Source: Mya arenaria
Taxonomy: Eukaryota > Mollusca > Bivalvia > Myida > Myidae
Direction of reading: 5' to 3'
DNA length: 64,000 nt
Assembly: GCF_026914265.1 (NCBI RefSeq)
Contig: NC_069132.1
Span: forward strand, 38,185,152 to 38,249,151
In this document: positions 46,555-60,200 of the stretch, piece after piece
How the letters are laid out: each line of letters starts with the position of its first letter
How positions within the stretch are numbered: position 1 is the first letter of the stretch
Notes under the pieces: generated by a model
Database searches by the model: none
Told to the model about the DNA's origin: nothing
What the model saw: only the letters and a program-made list of their open reading frames with translations
Position numbers and translations under genes: made by a program

Positions 46555-47851
46555 GTGCCCCAAAAGCACATTTCACATAAGTATGTAGTTTTTTTACTTA
46601 AGGTCTATTATACTGTAATATAAAATATATTTAAAAACAGTAATTCTGGTAATTTTATTGCAAAATTTGACAAAGTAATTGGCAAAATGCAGAATTTTTC
46701 ATTTTTTTTCTAACAAATTTACCTAAAAATCATATTTTACAAAATACATAGTTTGTATATTTCAAGTATCTTATAATGTTATATAATATCTGTTTTAAAA
46801 AGTTATTTTGGTAATTTTATTGCAAAATTTGGCTAAGTCCAGAAATTCTCATTTTCATTTAACTTTTAAAACATTTTGCCCAAAAATTATATTTTGTACA
46901 ATGTGATTGTATTATACTTATAGTATATTAAATGTGGTGTCTGATATAACACAAAACCAACAAAAAAAAATCTAAGCATTTTTCTCCCATTTTTCATTTT
47001 CACTGGACAAAGAATAAATAGAGGTGATGAGGTGTTGAAACTCTGCTTCAACACCTCTCTATTCAAATTGAGAATAGTGCACGTCACCACCATGTATATA
47101 GACTATAACAGGGGTTCAAATCTACAGATAGAGAATAGTCCACGCTACCACAATGTATATAGACTATAACAGAGGAGTTGAAGTAAAGTTTCAAAATCTA
47201 CATTGCATAGAGAACAGAGGTGTTGAAGCACTGCTTCAACACCTCTGAGAATGAATAGAGTATAGCGCACGCTACCACAATGTATATAGACTATAACAGA
47301 GGAGTTGAAGTAAATCTTCAAAATCTCTGGCTGTATACATTGTATAGAGAACAGGGGTGTTGAAGCACTGCTTCAACACCTCTTGACAATGAATAGAGTA
47401 TAGTGCACGCTTCCACAATGTATATAGACTATAACAGAGGAGTTGAAGTAAATCTTCAAAATCTCTGGCTGTATACATTGTATAGAGAACAGGGGTGTTG
47501 AAGCACTGCTTCAACACCTCTTAACAATGAATAGAGTATAGTGCACGCTTCCACAATGTATATAGACTATAACAGAGGAGTTGAAGTAAATCTTCAAAAT
47601 CTCTGGCTGTATACATTGTATAGAGAACAGGGGTGTTGAAGCACTCAACACCTCTGAAAATGAATAGAATATAGTGCACAGTATATACTGGTATAGAATA
47701 TAACGCCAATGTACGTACTGTCACGGTATATCGTCCATATCCATATAGTGTATAGGTCTATGCACTGCGTTGACATCTAAGATCTCAATCTCAACTTGGT
47801 CTAAGCATTCTAGATTTAATATTTTTTTCTAGATTCAAATAATTCACTGTT
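46555..47851. repeat. Right terminal inverted region of the 23-kb insertion
   Basis: Mirror image of 24,404-25,930. Inner ~157-bp units start near 46,568, 46,725 and 46,883. The 138-bp array occupies about 47,036-47,660 (palindromes near 47,036, 47,217, 47,355, 47,493, 47,631). A ~190-bp terminus follows. The outermost unit carries a shortened palindrome (GGTGTTGAAGCACTCAACAC). Confidence 0.85.
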
Positions 47852-48090
47852 TCAGTTATTTTAGGAACTATGCTCTATTGATTTGGTCCGTTTGGAATCG
47901 ATGATTTTTTGCACATGTTTACCTTATATTTATTTATATATAATACTAATTTTCTTTCATGAAAAATTGTGGAATAATTTTTTAAATGACATATATTCAC
48001 TATTTTGACCAAAATAAATAATAATTAAAATAAAAAAAATAATATTTTTTTTATAAAAAAAACTGTATCCAGGCAATGTGACGAGCACCA
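47852..48090. repeat. Right flank of the 23-kb insertion, paralogous to 6,606-6,850
   Basis: TTATTTTAGGAACTATG, then TTTGCACATGTTTACC, CATGAAAAATTGTGGAATA and ACTGTATCCAGGCAATGTGA match locus A in order. Confidence 0.85.
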
Positions 48091-48519
48091 TTGGTTTTAC
48101 TTGATGTTTTCTATTGTTTCTTTTTTGCATGTGTGTTTTTATTCACAGTAAAAGATACTAAGAAAATTTCCAATTATTTTCTTCTGAAAATGTTGCTATC
48201 GTGTGCATTTGTAACAATTTGTAGCGTTATTCAAGTTAAGGGGCCATTTCAAAACATTTTGAAAAAAAATAATTGTACATGAAGTTTGAGTTTTCAGTGC
48301 TGAAATGCTTTAAATGTCAAAACTACTCATTCCATTTAGTTAATTTTATATATGTGTTGCTGCAGAATTGACCATACTATTATTTCAAACAAGTAAAGAA
48401 TGGACATCACCCATATTGATCAATATTACTTAGATTCTGTGAAATATAGACTTTTTATTCCACAAACTAAATATTCTGCCAATTGTTTATCAATTACTTA
48501 TTATAGTGTATATCTTAAG

Positions 48520-48602
48520 AAGTGGAACAGCCAAGGTCTACAAGGCAACTTAGACGTAAACGTTCTCGATTGTCATTGGAGTTGGAAGAATATGAAACTA
48601 AG
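48520..48602 (+). pseudogene. Small exon-like segment, basic/acidic, unidentified
   Basis: After TATATCTTAAG the phase-2 frame reads VEQPRSTRQLRRKRSRLSLE then LEEYETK up to a GTAAAC donor. The amino-acid pattern looks like real coding sequence (a basic stretch running into an acidic helix). No neighbouring exon could be attached. Confidence 0.3.
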
Positions 48603-49379
48603 GTAAACAATTTTCTCAAGTTCATGCTAACATTCTTGCAGACCAGTATAAAAATACAATGTTATCATTTTAAATTTTACAAACTATTCAGTAAATGAAA
48701 TATTTTTATTTCAAATGTAGCACATAGAGATAGTGATTTTTGTACTTGTAGTCTCGATGTTGGAACTATTTCTTTTGCTACAGCATATTCATAATGAAAT
48801 ACTTTGAACCAGGATGGGTCATGTGGTTTTAGAAACTAGATTTGGCAATGAACATTTTATAGTGGCCCAAGTTTTAGATCATTATTATAATCGATTTCTC
48901 TGTAGTATCAACATAAAAGAATAACTATTTGTGCACTCTACATTTTTTAAACATGTACTTGGAGTTTTCATATATTATCAAACGTGGACTTGCAGTTTTG
49001 ATAGAACTATTGAAAACAATATACTATCTGAATTCATAGACATGATGGAAAACTTATAAAACATCTTAACCTGAAGACTTTGTTTAATATATTTGAATAT
49101 ATTAGTTATTATGCTCAATATATCTGAGCAGTTTTCAACATTGAGCTAAGTATTTGGAATTTCTAATGTGACGGAGTCTTTGTTCTGGAAATACACAACA
49201 TGATTATTTTGTTAAAGGAATAACCAACCTCTGTGAGTGATGAGAAAGTGGCCGGGGCTGGAAGAGGGGGGGGGGGGTAGAGGAAGGGGGCTGAAAGAGG
49301 AAGAGGTCCTGACAGGGGAAGAGGTCAAAAATGGAAACCAATATTAAGAGGGCGACAGTTTGAAAAGGGAGAGGAAGAC

Positions 49380-49416
<37 letters not shown>

Positions 49417-50784
49417 TGTATGCACTTTGCTGTTTGTGGAGTTTTGTGCTGTTCTTCCATGTTTCTTGTTTGTGATTTGTTTTTTATGTTCTATGTCTCT
49501 GGCGTTTACACAGTGCCATTAAACCGGGGTTATGTTTAAACTTTATGCTGCTGAGCTTGTTTCTGTAGCTTTTCGCATAAATATTGAGTGTATAGCATTT
49601 TACAGCATTTTGTATCAGTATCATGCAACATTCATCTTGTATTATACTATATAATACTATAGTTTGAATTTGTTTCCATTTCTGGTTTGCACAATTAATG
49701 CCGTTAACACAAAAAATAGTCTTTCATTCATTGTTTGCATGAAACATCACTGTATACTTTTTTCATTTTGTATGTATGCAAGTTATAGGTAACTTCTATA
49801 TTTATGATTTGGGCAATAAGTTAGTTGACAGCCTGATTCTACATTGTGTTTTTTTATCTTAAAAGTGGTTTGACAGAATAAATGATAATTACCAATATAG
49901 GTGTAAACAGGAAAAATACAACAGTCAACATAATGATTATCACCTTAATATCAACCTAAGGAGAGAAGATGTTCTAAGCTTTATCTCTTCAATCCTTTTC
50001 CTGTATCTGTATATATGCTGATGTATTAACAGCATGTGTATACATAAGTATTGTTAACAAATAACTAACAAGAAGAGGAAATTTAAAATCACTGACAAAT
50101 ATTTTATTTTTCTGTTTATGTCTTCCTTTTTTATTTATATTTTTATACATTCAGTTGCTTTGCCTTAGGATTAAATTCAACATAATTCTTAAATGTCAAG
50201 TCACAGTGTCCTATTCAGGACCATTTTAGGACCAAGTGAACCACATATACAGTATAGTAGTAGATACTCACTAGTAATTATCACCGTTTAAATACAGTAG
50301 TTTACATCCAGACTTATTTGTTTATCCAGACTTATTTGTTTTTATGACATGATTGAGGTGTAAATAACAAACACAGATTTAAAAAAATCAAAATATTGTT
50401 ATATCATGATAAGAGTAACAATGTATTCATATCACCTTTTAATCATTTATAATCAAGAAAAACTCTGAAATATAATACAACATTTAGACAATATTCCCTA
50501 TATAACCATATAGATGGTTCACTACTTTCGACCAAGTGGTTCACTCAGTCCTGGTTCACTTGGGAATAGTTCACTTAGTCCTACATTCATAAGACATTCC
50601 ATCAAATTTGGGCAGTTGCTAAATGATTATTTTTTAATTGATCTACTTCATGTGCACGCAATTAGATGTCTAATAAACACCAAATTCGCTCAAATCCAAA
50701 AAAGGTCATTTTTGTGACAGGTTATATCAACTTTGATACGACCCCCAAAATTGTGTACATGTATAAAACACCGATCCGCTACTG
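48603..50784. other. No gene recognised; purine tract and TA microsatellite
   Basis: A G/A-rich stretch (about 49,252-49,380) with a 12-G run is followed by (TA)n at 49,382-49,413. The rest is AT-rich with short random frames. Confidence 0.4.
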
Positions 50785-50794
50785 ACTTAACCAT

Positions 50795-51131
50795 CATTCG
50801 GAACTCCTCGGCCATTTTTTTCAAAAACAACCTCGGATGTATGCAGGTATATCAGTTGAAGTAGTTCGTAAAATTTTGAATTATATCATTAATTAAATGT
50901 AGTGTGTTAGAGTTGTATTTATTGATCTAAGTTTAAATTGATTGCCATTGAATTGTATTATTGCAAACATAATTAAATATCACAAGAGTTAAGTCACAAA
51001 GTTTAACTGCTAAATAAAATTACTACGCGATCTACTTGCAGCGGACTTAAACGTACCACTTTTTTAGTATGTAAACCGTCCAAATACATCCGAGGTTGTT
51101 TTTGAAAAAAATGGCCGAGGAGTTCCGAATG
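50795..51131. mobile_element. Mutator-like short element with 48-bp perfect TIRs and 10-bp target duplication
   Basis: Both ends read CATTCGGAACTCCTCGGCCA continuing to CCTCGGATGTAT in inverted orientation, identical over 48 bp. ACTTAACCAT is duplicated directly outside (50,785-50,794 and 51,132-51,141). 337 bp with no coding capacity. A duplication of 9-10 bp is typical of Mutator-superfamily elements. Perfect TIRs and target copies mean it is young. Confidence 0.88.
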
Positions 51132-51314
51132 ACTTAACCATGTGCTTTACATAATTGTCCATCTGCAAACAGCACTATAGAGCTTATGATCTTAAACTTA
51201 TTTGCAATTACTAAGGACATAATTATGCATCATATAATTGTAATTGTCTATCCCGAAGCTTGCCGGAGATGGCCGAGTTGTTACGATTGGTACATAGCTG
51301 AGAGAATTTACATT

Positions 51315-51770
51315 ACCTCTTCTATTTATATCCTCATTATACGAACACTGAAAAGGTGTGTGAAAATGTCATAAATTTAAAAACAACTTAAAATATTTAA
51401 GAAATTTTCTATAATTTGTGAAAAAATACAAACTACAATTATTGGTTTAGGTTTAACTTTTAAAATTTCATTATTTTACCATTTGAAAGATTTTATAACT
51501 AAGTTCGAATGACATAGACGCTTATAAGTTAATTTATACTCTCACAGTGTTGTATTACTTATCGTATACGACTATATTAAATGATTGCAACTTTGCAATA
51601 TCAAGGTCCGTTGATGGCCAGGCATATGTGACTAGCCCTGCCTCGTCCGGAGATAAGCAGTTGATGTATGTCCTGTTTATCCCCATTGACCAAGGGAGGT
51701 CATGGGTAGACGGAATACAAATCCAAGTTTGGCCAGAAATATTAGACCTTAATTTTAATGTGCAATAATT
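51315..51770. repeat. PhyH-locus intron segment, locus C copy
   Basis: Paralogous to 19,745-20,210 and 4,270-4,770 (TCTTCTATTTATATCCTCAT, then CAAGGTCCGTTGATGGCCAG, then CATGGGTAGACGG). Lies on the 3' side of the locus C PhyH exons, as expected for the same intron. Confidence 0.65.
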
Positions 51771-52859
51771 TTAATTCAGTACATAAAGGTTGTAAGCATC
51801 GTAGTTATGTATGATAAACAGAGAATATTATTATGTTTTCTATTTCATTTTATTTATGCCAAACATAAAATATTTATTTTTATGCCAAACATAAAATATT
51901 TATTATCTTACCCTTCACTAGTTCTGGCTTCCATAACTTTAATGTTGATATTTATTTTTTGATGTTTACAACACATTTACACGTCCCAAAACGTAATATA
52001 TAACGTGTTCGCTAAAGTTCTTTAGCTAACCCTCCACTTAAATAAACAATGAAACACAATGTAGGTGTGCCAACAAGCGGGGTATTTTTTTTACATGTAT
52101 TTACAGGCACTGATTTCTCTGATTGGGTAGCCAAAACTGTTACCAGTGGATTCAATACTTCTGTATTCGATATTGTAATATTGTCCGGAATCAATGTCAC
52201 TCACAGTCCTCAACAGGAACAAACTGCGTACTTGTACGTTGGTAACAGAAACAGTACCAAACTGAAAACAGAATGTATATGTGTTAATGATACAGAACAA
52301 CAATTACATCCTTTTTGAGATAATAACTAATATATTTAAAAAACGCATTTATTTAAAAAAAAAAATATCGATATTTACTGCACCCCGCTTGCTAGTTGAA
52401 TGATTTACCAAATCAGCATATCACCAAATACTAGCTATTTCCACGAGGAAAATGGAAAACTTATATAACCCAGAGTACCGTATAAAATATAAACGCACCA
52501 CCGTATTTAACATTATAAATTCCGATAAAAAATACATTTATGTTAGTCGGTTGATCTGTGGGGATGTGTCACTTCGAGCAGTCCATATCTTTACGAAAGA
52601 AACGAGAAGTGATACAATTTCACAAATCAACCGTAGTATTTCTTTTATTTCATACCTTTGAAGTGTTTTTTTTTTTAAATAAAATGTACAATAATTTCTT
52701 TGCAAAAGCATTTAAAATAGACAAAAAACATCCTATTTCGCGTATAATTGCGGGCTTAGATTCCCGTTTTAATGGTCCCAGTGCAAGACAACACCTAAAA
52801 CAATTCTTCAAAACACAACAAAAACGAGCACAAACTTCATGGAAGTCAATCACGTGTAC
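51771..52859. other. No gene recognised
   Basis: In locus B this interval would lead from exon 2 towards exon 3. Here no exon 3-6 counterpart exists before 51.3 kb, so locus C is truncated at its 3' side. The frames at 52,049-52,318 and 52,558-52,947 overlap non-coding or antisense PhyH sequence. Confidence 0.4.
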
Positions 52860-53588
52860 CTTGGTGCCAGGGCACGGTAGTGCTGATGTTGCGCGGGACT
52901 TCAGTGCGCATGTCTGGACCAATCAACTGCTCGACTATGTTAAGTAGACGCTCATTACACCAAAGGTTCTTGGACGCCTGGGGTCAGAAAAATAACACAG
53001 GGATTGAACGAAGAGAAGTGGAAATTACATGTCAAATTATTGAACATGATGTCAAGACAAGTTCTGCCCCGTTCTGCTGAATTGACAATGAATTTGAAAA
53101 ACGCGCCAAACGTAACGTCATTTCGGAAATGACATCGTAGAAATTGTGTCCCAGCCCTGTGTGCGCTGACCTTTGATTTGGAAGTGAGAGTCGGCTAAAT
53201 TTTTGAAACAGTGAACAATTTCAATTCGTTTGTTAGTTTGAAACAGTGCAATATCATTTTCATGTCATTGATAAATCTCTATAAAATCTTCGGTCTATGT
53301 CAAGACCGAAAGTGGTCTCAAATCTCACAAAAGCCACCCACCCCCAAATGTGGCTAATTTGTTCAAAAGCCGCGTCCAAGCAGACACTCGACGTCAGGTT
53401 CCGACATCAAATGACCATCGGCTTTACAGATGTCAGGATCAAACTTTGGACGTAACACTCCACCTTATTATAACTACACATGGATACCTGTGGCACGGCT
53501 TCAAGCTTTTAGCAGATGGTGTTGGCTCCCGGAAACGTCTCCTCTATCTACGCCAATCGATCTGTAAAACCGTACTCCACGAACAGGC
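52860..53588 (-). pseudogene. PhyH-family dioxygenase, 5' exons only (locus C)
   Basis: Exon 53,488-53,588 (EYGFTDRLA, a stop, IEETFPGANTIC, a stop, then KLEAVPQ) and exon 52,860-52,977 (NERLLNIVEQLIGPD, EVPRNISTTVPWHQ) are the counterparts of locus B exons 1 and 2. Exon 2 is open but lacks eight residues (24 bp) including the NPAWNL segment. No 3' exons follow. This is a separate, partly deleted paralogue and is not functional as it stands. Confidence 0.8.
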
Positions 53589-54269
53589 CTAAAGTGGGTA
53601 CCGAACAATTCAAGCAAAGGTTAGTTCTCAATAGGTAATTCGTCGTTTGGTTTGTGCCGAGAAACGAAATGTTTTTCATGCGAAAGGAAACAGCCGATTT
53701 TCTCGCGAAAACACGTGTGAGAGAATATATGTTTTAACTGCGCGCGTATTGATCAACAATGTAAGTGTCCCGTTTATGCAATCGTACGTCGAAGAAAGTG
53801 TGATATTTGACATAAGTACGAGAACAAAATTGCATTTTTTGGTGTGTTCCTGAAAGAGTTCTGCCTATCAGAAGATAATTTTAAAGGCCAGTCGAGTTGC
53901 TGACATATATTCCTCTGTAAGTATTGTAATAGGCGATTATAGATTCATATTCATAGAAGTAATGAAAGCTGAAAAGTACGTTAAATTTTCGGTATCAAGA
54001 GGTGGGTGGTGGTTTTGAGTTTATTTATAAGGCCCATTCGGCGAGTGCTCCGATAAGATTGTTAGTCATATAAGGATTTTGGAGCATAGTGCACAATCAG
54101 AATGTAACCACTGGTTCATTAACGTTCACCAGTGTATAGAACTGTAAAACGGGACCCCTATTTAACGTCCCTCCTGGAACACGATATTTTAATATTTGTT
54201 AAGTGGTGCGGCGGGGAATCGAACCTGCGACTTTCAAGGGAGGGGTCCATGTTGATGGACTTTTCCAAC
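53589..54269. other. No gene recognised
   Basis: This is where a first PhyH exon might lie for locus C, but nothing with a start codon and matching donor phase was found. Confidence 0.4.
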
Positions 54270-57200
54270 CAGTACGTTTTGTTAGTTTAAGCCCTCACTC
54301 TAAAGTAGGAGAGGCATATTGGTGTACCATTAAACGGGCGTGCGTGCATGTTGATGTACTAATTTAACCACTGCGCTTTATTATTTGAAGCCATCACATT
54401 AAATAAGGAGGGGAATATTGGTGTACTTTCCGACTTGTACGTTTTGTTATTTTAAGCCCTCGCATTAAGGGAGAGGGGCATATTGATGTACTTATGAGAC
54501 ATATGTGTTTTGTTGTTTAAAGTCCTCACATAACAGGGGGTGGGGCATATTGATGTACTTCTTCGACCTCTGTGTTTTGTGTTTCAAACTCTCATATTAC
54601 AGGGGGTGGGGCATATTGATGTACTTCTTCGACCTCTGTGTTTTGTGTTTCAAACTCTCATAGTACAGGGGGTGGAACATATTGATGTACTTCTTCGACC
54701 TCTGTGTTTTGTGTTTCAAACTCTCAAATTACAGGGGGTGGGACATATTGATGTACTTCTTCGACGTCTGTGTTTTGTGTTTCAAATTCTCAAATTACAG
54801 GGGGTGGGGCATATTGATGTACTTCTTCGACCACTGTGTTTTGTGTTTCAAATTCTCATATTACAGGGGGTGGGGCATATTGATGTTCTTTTTCAACCTC
54901 TGTGTTTTGTGTTTCAAACTCTCAAATTACAGGGGGTGATGCATATTGATGTACTTCTTCGACCTCTGTGTTTTGTGTTTCAAATTCTCATATTACAGGG
55001 GGTGGGGCATATTGATGTTCTTCTTCAACCTCTGTGTTTTGTGTTTCAAATTCTCAAATTACAGGCGGTGGGACATATTGATGTACTTCTTCGACCTCTG
55101 TGTTTTGTGTTTCAAACTCTCATATTACAGGGGATGGGGCATATTGATGTACTTCTTCAACCTCTGTGTTTTGTGTTTCAAATTCTCAAATTACAGGGGG
55201 TGGGACATATTGATGTACTTCTTCGACCTCTGTGTTTTGTGTTTCAAATTCTCAAATTACAGGGGGTGGGGCATATTAATGTACTTCTTCGACCTCTGTG
55301 TTTTGTGTTTCAAACTCTCATATAACAGGGTGTGGGGCATATTGATGTACTTCTTCGACCTCTGTGTTTTGTGTTTCAAACTCTCATATTACATGGGATG
55401 GGGCATATTGATGTACTTCTTCGACCTCTGTGTTTTGTTGTTTAAAGTCCTCACATAACAGGGGGTGGGGCATATTGATGTACTTCTTCAACCTCTGTGT
55501 TTTGTGTTTCAAATTCTTAAATTACAGGGGGTGGGACATATTGATGTACTTCTTCGATCTCTGTGTTTTGTTGTTTAAAGTCCTCACATAACAGGGGGTG
55601 GGGCATACTGATGTACTTCTTCGACCTCTGTGTTTTGTGTTTCAAACTCTCATATTACAGGGGGTGGGGCATATTGATGTACTTCTTCAACCTCTGTGTT
55701 TTGTGTTTCAAACTCTCAAATTACAGGGGGGTGGGACATATTGATGTACTTCTTCAACCTCTGTGTTTTGTGTTTCAAACTCTCATATTACAGGGGGTGG
55801 GGCATATTGATGTACTTCTTCGACCTCTGTGTTTTGTGTTTCAAACTCTCATATTACAGGGGGTGGGGCATATTGATGTACTTCTTCAACCTCTGTGTTT
55901 TGTGTTTCAAATTCTCAAATTACAGGGGGTGGGACATATTGATGTACTTCTTCAACCTCTGTGTTTTGTGTTTCAAACTCTCATATTACAGGGGGTGGGG
56001 CATATTGATGTTCTTCTTCGACCTCTGTGTTTTGTGTTTCAAACTCTCATATTTCAGGGGGTGGGGCATATTGATGTACTTCTTCGACCTCTGTGTTTTG
56101 TGTTTAAAACTCTCATATTACAGGGGGTGGGGCATACTGATGTACTTCTTCAACCTCTGTGTTTTGTGTTTAAAATTCTCAAATTACAGGGGGTGGGACA
56201 TATTGATGTACTTCTTCGACCTCTGTGTTTTGTTGTTTAAAGTCCTCACATAACAGGGGGTGGGGCATACTGATGTACTTCTTCAACCTCTCTGTTTTGT
56301 GTTTCAAATTCTCAAATTACAGGGGGTGGGACATATTGATGTACTTCTTCGATCTCTGTGTTTTGTTGTTTAAAGTCCTCACATAACAGGGGGTGGGGCA
56401 TACTGATGTACTTCTTCAACCTCTGTGTTTTGTGTTTCAAATTCTCAAATTACAGGGGGTGGGACATATTGATGTACTTCTTCGACCTCTGTGTTTTGTT
56501 GTTTAAAGTCCTCACAAAACAGGGGGTGGGACATATTGATGTACTTCTTCGACCTCTGTGTTTTGTGTTTCAAACTCTCAAATTACAGGGGGTGGGGCAT
56601 ATTGATGTTCTTCTTCGACCTCTGTGTTTTGTGTTTCAAAATCTCAAATTACAGGGGGTGGGGCATATTGATGTACTTCTTCGACCTCTGTGTTTTGTGT
56701 TTCAAATTCTCATATTACAGGGGGTGGGGCATATTGATGTACTTCTTCGACCTCTGTGTTTTGTGTTTCAAATTCTCATATTACAGGGGGTGGGGCATAC
56801 TGATGTACTTCTTCGACCTCTGTGTTTTGTGTTTCAAATTCTCATATTACAGGGGATGTGACATATTGATGTACTTCTTCGACCTCTGTGTTTTGTGTTT
56901 CAAATTCTCAAATTACAGGGGGTGGGGCATATTGATGTACTTCTTCGACCTCTGTGTTTTGTGTTTCAAACTCTCAAATTACAGGGGGTGGGGCATATTG
57001 ATGTACTTCTTCGACATCTGTGTTTTGTGTTTCAAACTCTCATATTACAGGGGGTGGGGCATATTGATGTACTTTTTCAACCTCAGTGTTTTGTGTTTCA
57101 AACTCTCAAATTACAGGGGGTGAGGCATATTGATGTACTTCTTCGACCTCTGTGTTTTGTGTTTTAAACTCTCAAATTACAGGGGGTGGGGCATATTGAT

Positions 57201-60200
57201 GTACTTCTTCAACCTCTGTGTTTTGTGTTTCAAACTCTCATATTACAGGGGGTGGGGCATATTGATGTACTTCTTCGACCTCTGTGTTTTGTGTTTCAAA
57301 TTCTCATATTGCAGGGGGTGGGGAATATTAATGTACTTCTTCGACCTCTGTGTTTTGTGTTCCAAACTCTCATATTACAGGGGATGGGGCATATTGATGT
57401 ACTTCTTCGACCTCTGTGTTTTGTTGTTTAAAGTCCTCACATAACAGGGGGTGGGACATATTGATGTACTTCTTCGACCTCTGTGTTTTGTGTTTCAAAC
57501 TCTCATATTACAGGGGATAGGGCATATTGATGTACTTCTTCAACCTCTGTGTTTTGTGTTTCAAACTCTCATAGTACAGGGGATGGGGCATATTGATGTA
57601 CTTCTTCGACCTCTGTGTTTTGTGTTTCAAACTCTCATATTACAGGGGGTGGGGCATATTGATGTACTTCTTCGACCTCTGTGTTTTGTGTTTCAAACTC
57701 TCAAATTACAGGGGATGGGGCATATTGATGTACTTCTTCGACCTCTGTGTTTTGTGTTTCAAACTCTCATATTACAGGGGTTGGGGCATATTGATGTACT
57801 TCTTCGACCTTGGTGTTTTGTTGTTTAAAGTCCTCAAATAGCAGGGGGTGGGACATATTAATGTACTTCTTCGACCTCTGTGTTTTGTGTTTCAAACTCT
57901 CATATTACAGGGGGTGGGGCATACTGATGTACTTCTTCGACCTCTGTGTTTTGTGTTTCAAACTCTCAAATTACAGGGGTTGAGGCATATTGATGTACTT
58001 CTTCGACCTCTGTGTTTTGTGTTTCAAACTCTCATATTACAGGGGGTGAGGCATATTGATGTACTTCTTCGACCTCTGTGTTTTGTGTTTCAAACTCTCA
58101 AATTACAGGGGTTGAGGCATATTGATGTACTTCTTCGACCTCTGTGTTTTGTGTTTCAAACTCTCAAATTACAGGGGGTGGGGCATATTGATGTACTTCT
58201 TCGACCTCTGTGTTTTGTGTTTCAAATTCTCACATAACAGGGGGTGGGGCATATTGATGTACTTCTTCGACCTCTTTGTTTTTTCTTTCAAATTCTCATA
58301 TTACAGGGGGTGGGGCATATTGATGTACTTCTTCGACCTCTGTGTTTTGTTGTTTAAAGTCCTCACATAACAGGGGGTGGGGCATATTGATGTACTTCTT
58401 CAACCTCTGTGTTTTGTGTTTCAAATTCTCAAATTACAGGGGGTGGGACATATTGATGTACTTCTTCGACCTCTGTGTTTTGTGTTTCAAACTCTCATAT
58501 TACAGGGGATGGGGCATATTGATGTACTTCTTCGACCTCTGTGTTTTGTTGTTTAAAGTCCTCACATAACAGGGGATGGGGCATACTGATGTACTTCTTC
58601 AACCTCTGTGTTTTTTGTTTCAAATTCTCAAATTACAGGGGGTGGGGCATATTGATGTACTTCTTCGACCTCTGTGTTTTGTGTTTCAAACTCTCAAATT
58701 ACAGGGGGTGGGGCATATTGATGTACTTCTTCGACCTCTGTGTTTTGTGTTTCAAATTCTCATAATACAGGGGGTGGGGCATATTGATGTACTTCTTCGA
58801 CCTCTTTGTTTTGTGTTTCAAACTCTCATATTACAGGGGATGGGGCATATTGATGTACTTCTTCAACCTCTGTGTTTTGTGTTTCAAACTCTCAAATTAC
58901 AGGGGGTGGGACATATTGATGTACTTCTTCGACCTCTGTGTTTTGTGTTTCAAACTTTCAAATTACAGGGGGTGGGGCATATTGATGTACTTCTTCGACC
59001 TCTGTGTTTTGTGTTTCAAACTCTCATATTACAGGGGGTGGGGCATATTGATGTACTTCTTCGACCTCTGTGTTTTGTGTTTCAAACTCTCAAATTACAG
59101 GGGGTGGGGCATATTGATGTACTTCTTCGACCTCTGTGTTTTGTGTTTCAAACTCTCATATTACAGGGGGTGGGGCATATTGATGTACTTCTTTGACCTC
59201 TGTGTTTTGTGTTTCAAACTCTAAAATTACAGTGGGTGGGGCATATTGATGTACTTCTTCGACCTCTGTGTTTTGCTTTAGACTCTCATATTACAGGGGG
59301 TGGGGCATATTGATGTACTTCTTCGACCTCTGTGTTTTGTGTTTCAAACTCTCAAATTACAGGGGGTGAGGCATATTGATGTACTTCTTCAACATCTGTG
59401 TTTTGTGTTTCAAATTTTCAAATTACAGGGGGTGAGGCATATTGATGTACTTCTTCGACCTCTGTGTTTTGTGTTTCAAACTCTCAAATTACAGGGGGTG
59501 AGGCATATTGATGTACTTCTTCGACCTCTGTGTTTTGTGTTTCAAACTCTCAAATTACAGGGGGTGGGACATATTGATGTACTTCTTCGACCTCTGTGTT
59601 TTGTGTTTCAAACTCTCATATTACAGGGGGTGGGGCATATTGATGTACTTCTTCGACCTCTGTGTTTTGTTGTTTAAAGTCCTCACATAACAGGGGTAGG
59701 GGCATATTGATGTACTTCTTCAACCTCTGTGTTTTGTGTTTCAAATTTTCAAATTACAGGGGGTGAGGCATATTGATGTACTTTTTCAACCTCTGTGTTT
59801 TGTGTTTCAAATTCTCAAATTACAGTGGGTGGGGCATATTGATGTACTTCTTCGATCTCTGTGTTTTGTGTTTCAAATTCTCATATTACACGGGGTGGGG
59901 CATATTGATGTTCTTCTTCAACCTCTGTGTTTTGTGTTTCAAATTCTCAAATTACAGGGGGTGGGGCATATTGATGTACTTCTTCGACCTCTGTGTTTTG
60001 TGTTTCAAATTCTCATATTACAGGGGATGGGGCATATTGATGTTCTTCTTCAACCTCTGTGTTTTGTGTTTCAAACTCTCATATTACAGGGGGTGGGGCA
60101 TATTGATGTACTTCTTCAACCTCTTGTGTTTTGTGTTTCAAATTCTCATATTACAGGGGGTGAGGCATATTGATGTACTTCTTCAACCTCTCTGTTTTGT

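Larger units (their letters stand above)
24404..47851. mobile_element. 23.4-kb TIR-bounded DNA-transposon-like insertion, unclassified
   Basis: The ends are inverted copies of each other: AACAGTGAATTATTTGAATC at 24,404 and its complement ending at 47,851, about 90% alike over the first ~200 bp. TCAG stands outside both ends (24,400-24,403 and 47,852-47,855). The unoccupied paralogue at ~6,605-6,615 reads TCTCCATTATTTTAGG. Inside each end follow a 138-bp tandem array and a ~160-bp array. The interior has no long reading frame and no recognisable transposase, polymerase or structural gene. It holds small exon-like pieces, two tandem-core elements and most of the window's TTAA elements. It may be a non-autonomous element that has captured sequence, or a very decayed autonomous one. 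The left boundary could be up to ~70 bp further out. Confidence 0.7.

Noticed and set aside
24404-47851. Reading the large insertion as a virus-derived or Polinton-type element
   Set aside because: No polymerase, integrase, packaging or capsid-like coding segment is recognisable and the apparent flank repeat is 4 bp; size and inverted ends alone are not enough.
52650-52922. 90-residue minus frame at locus C
   Set aside because: It overlaps PhyH exon 2 in a different frame and runs across its donor site into intron.
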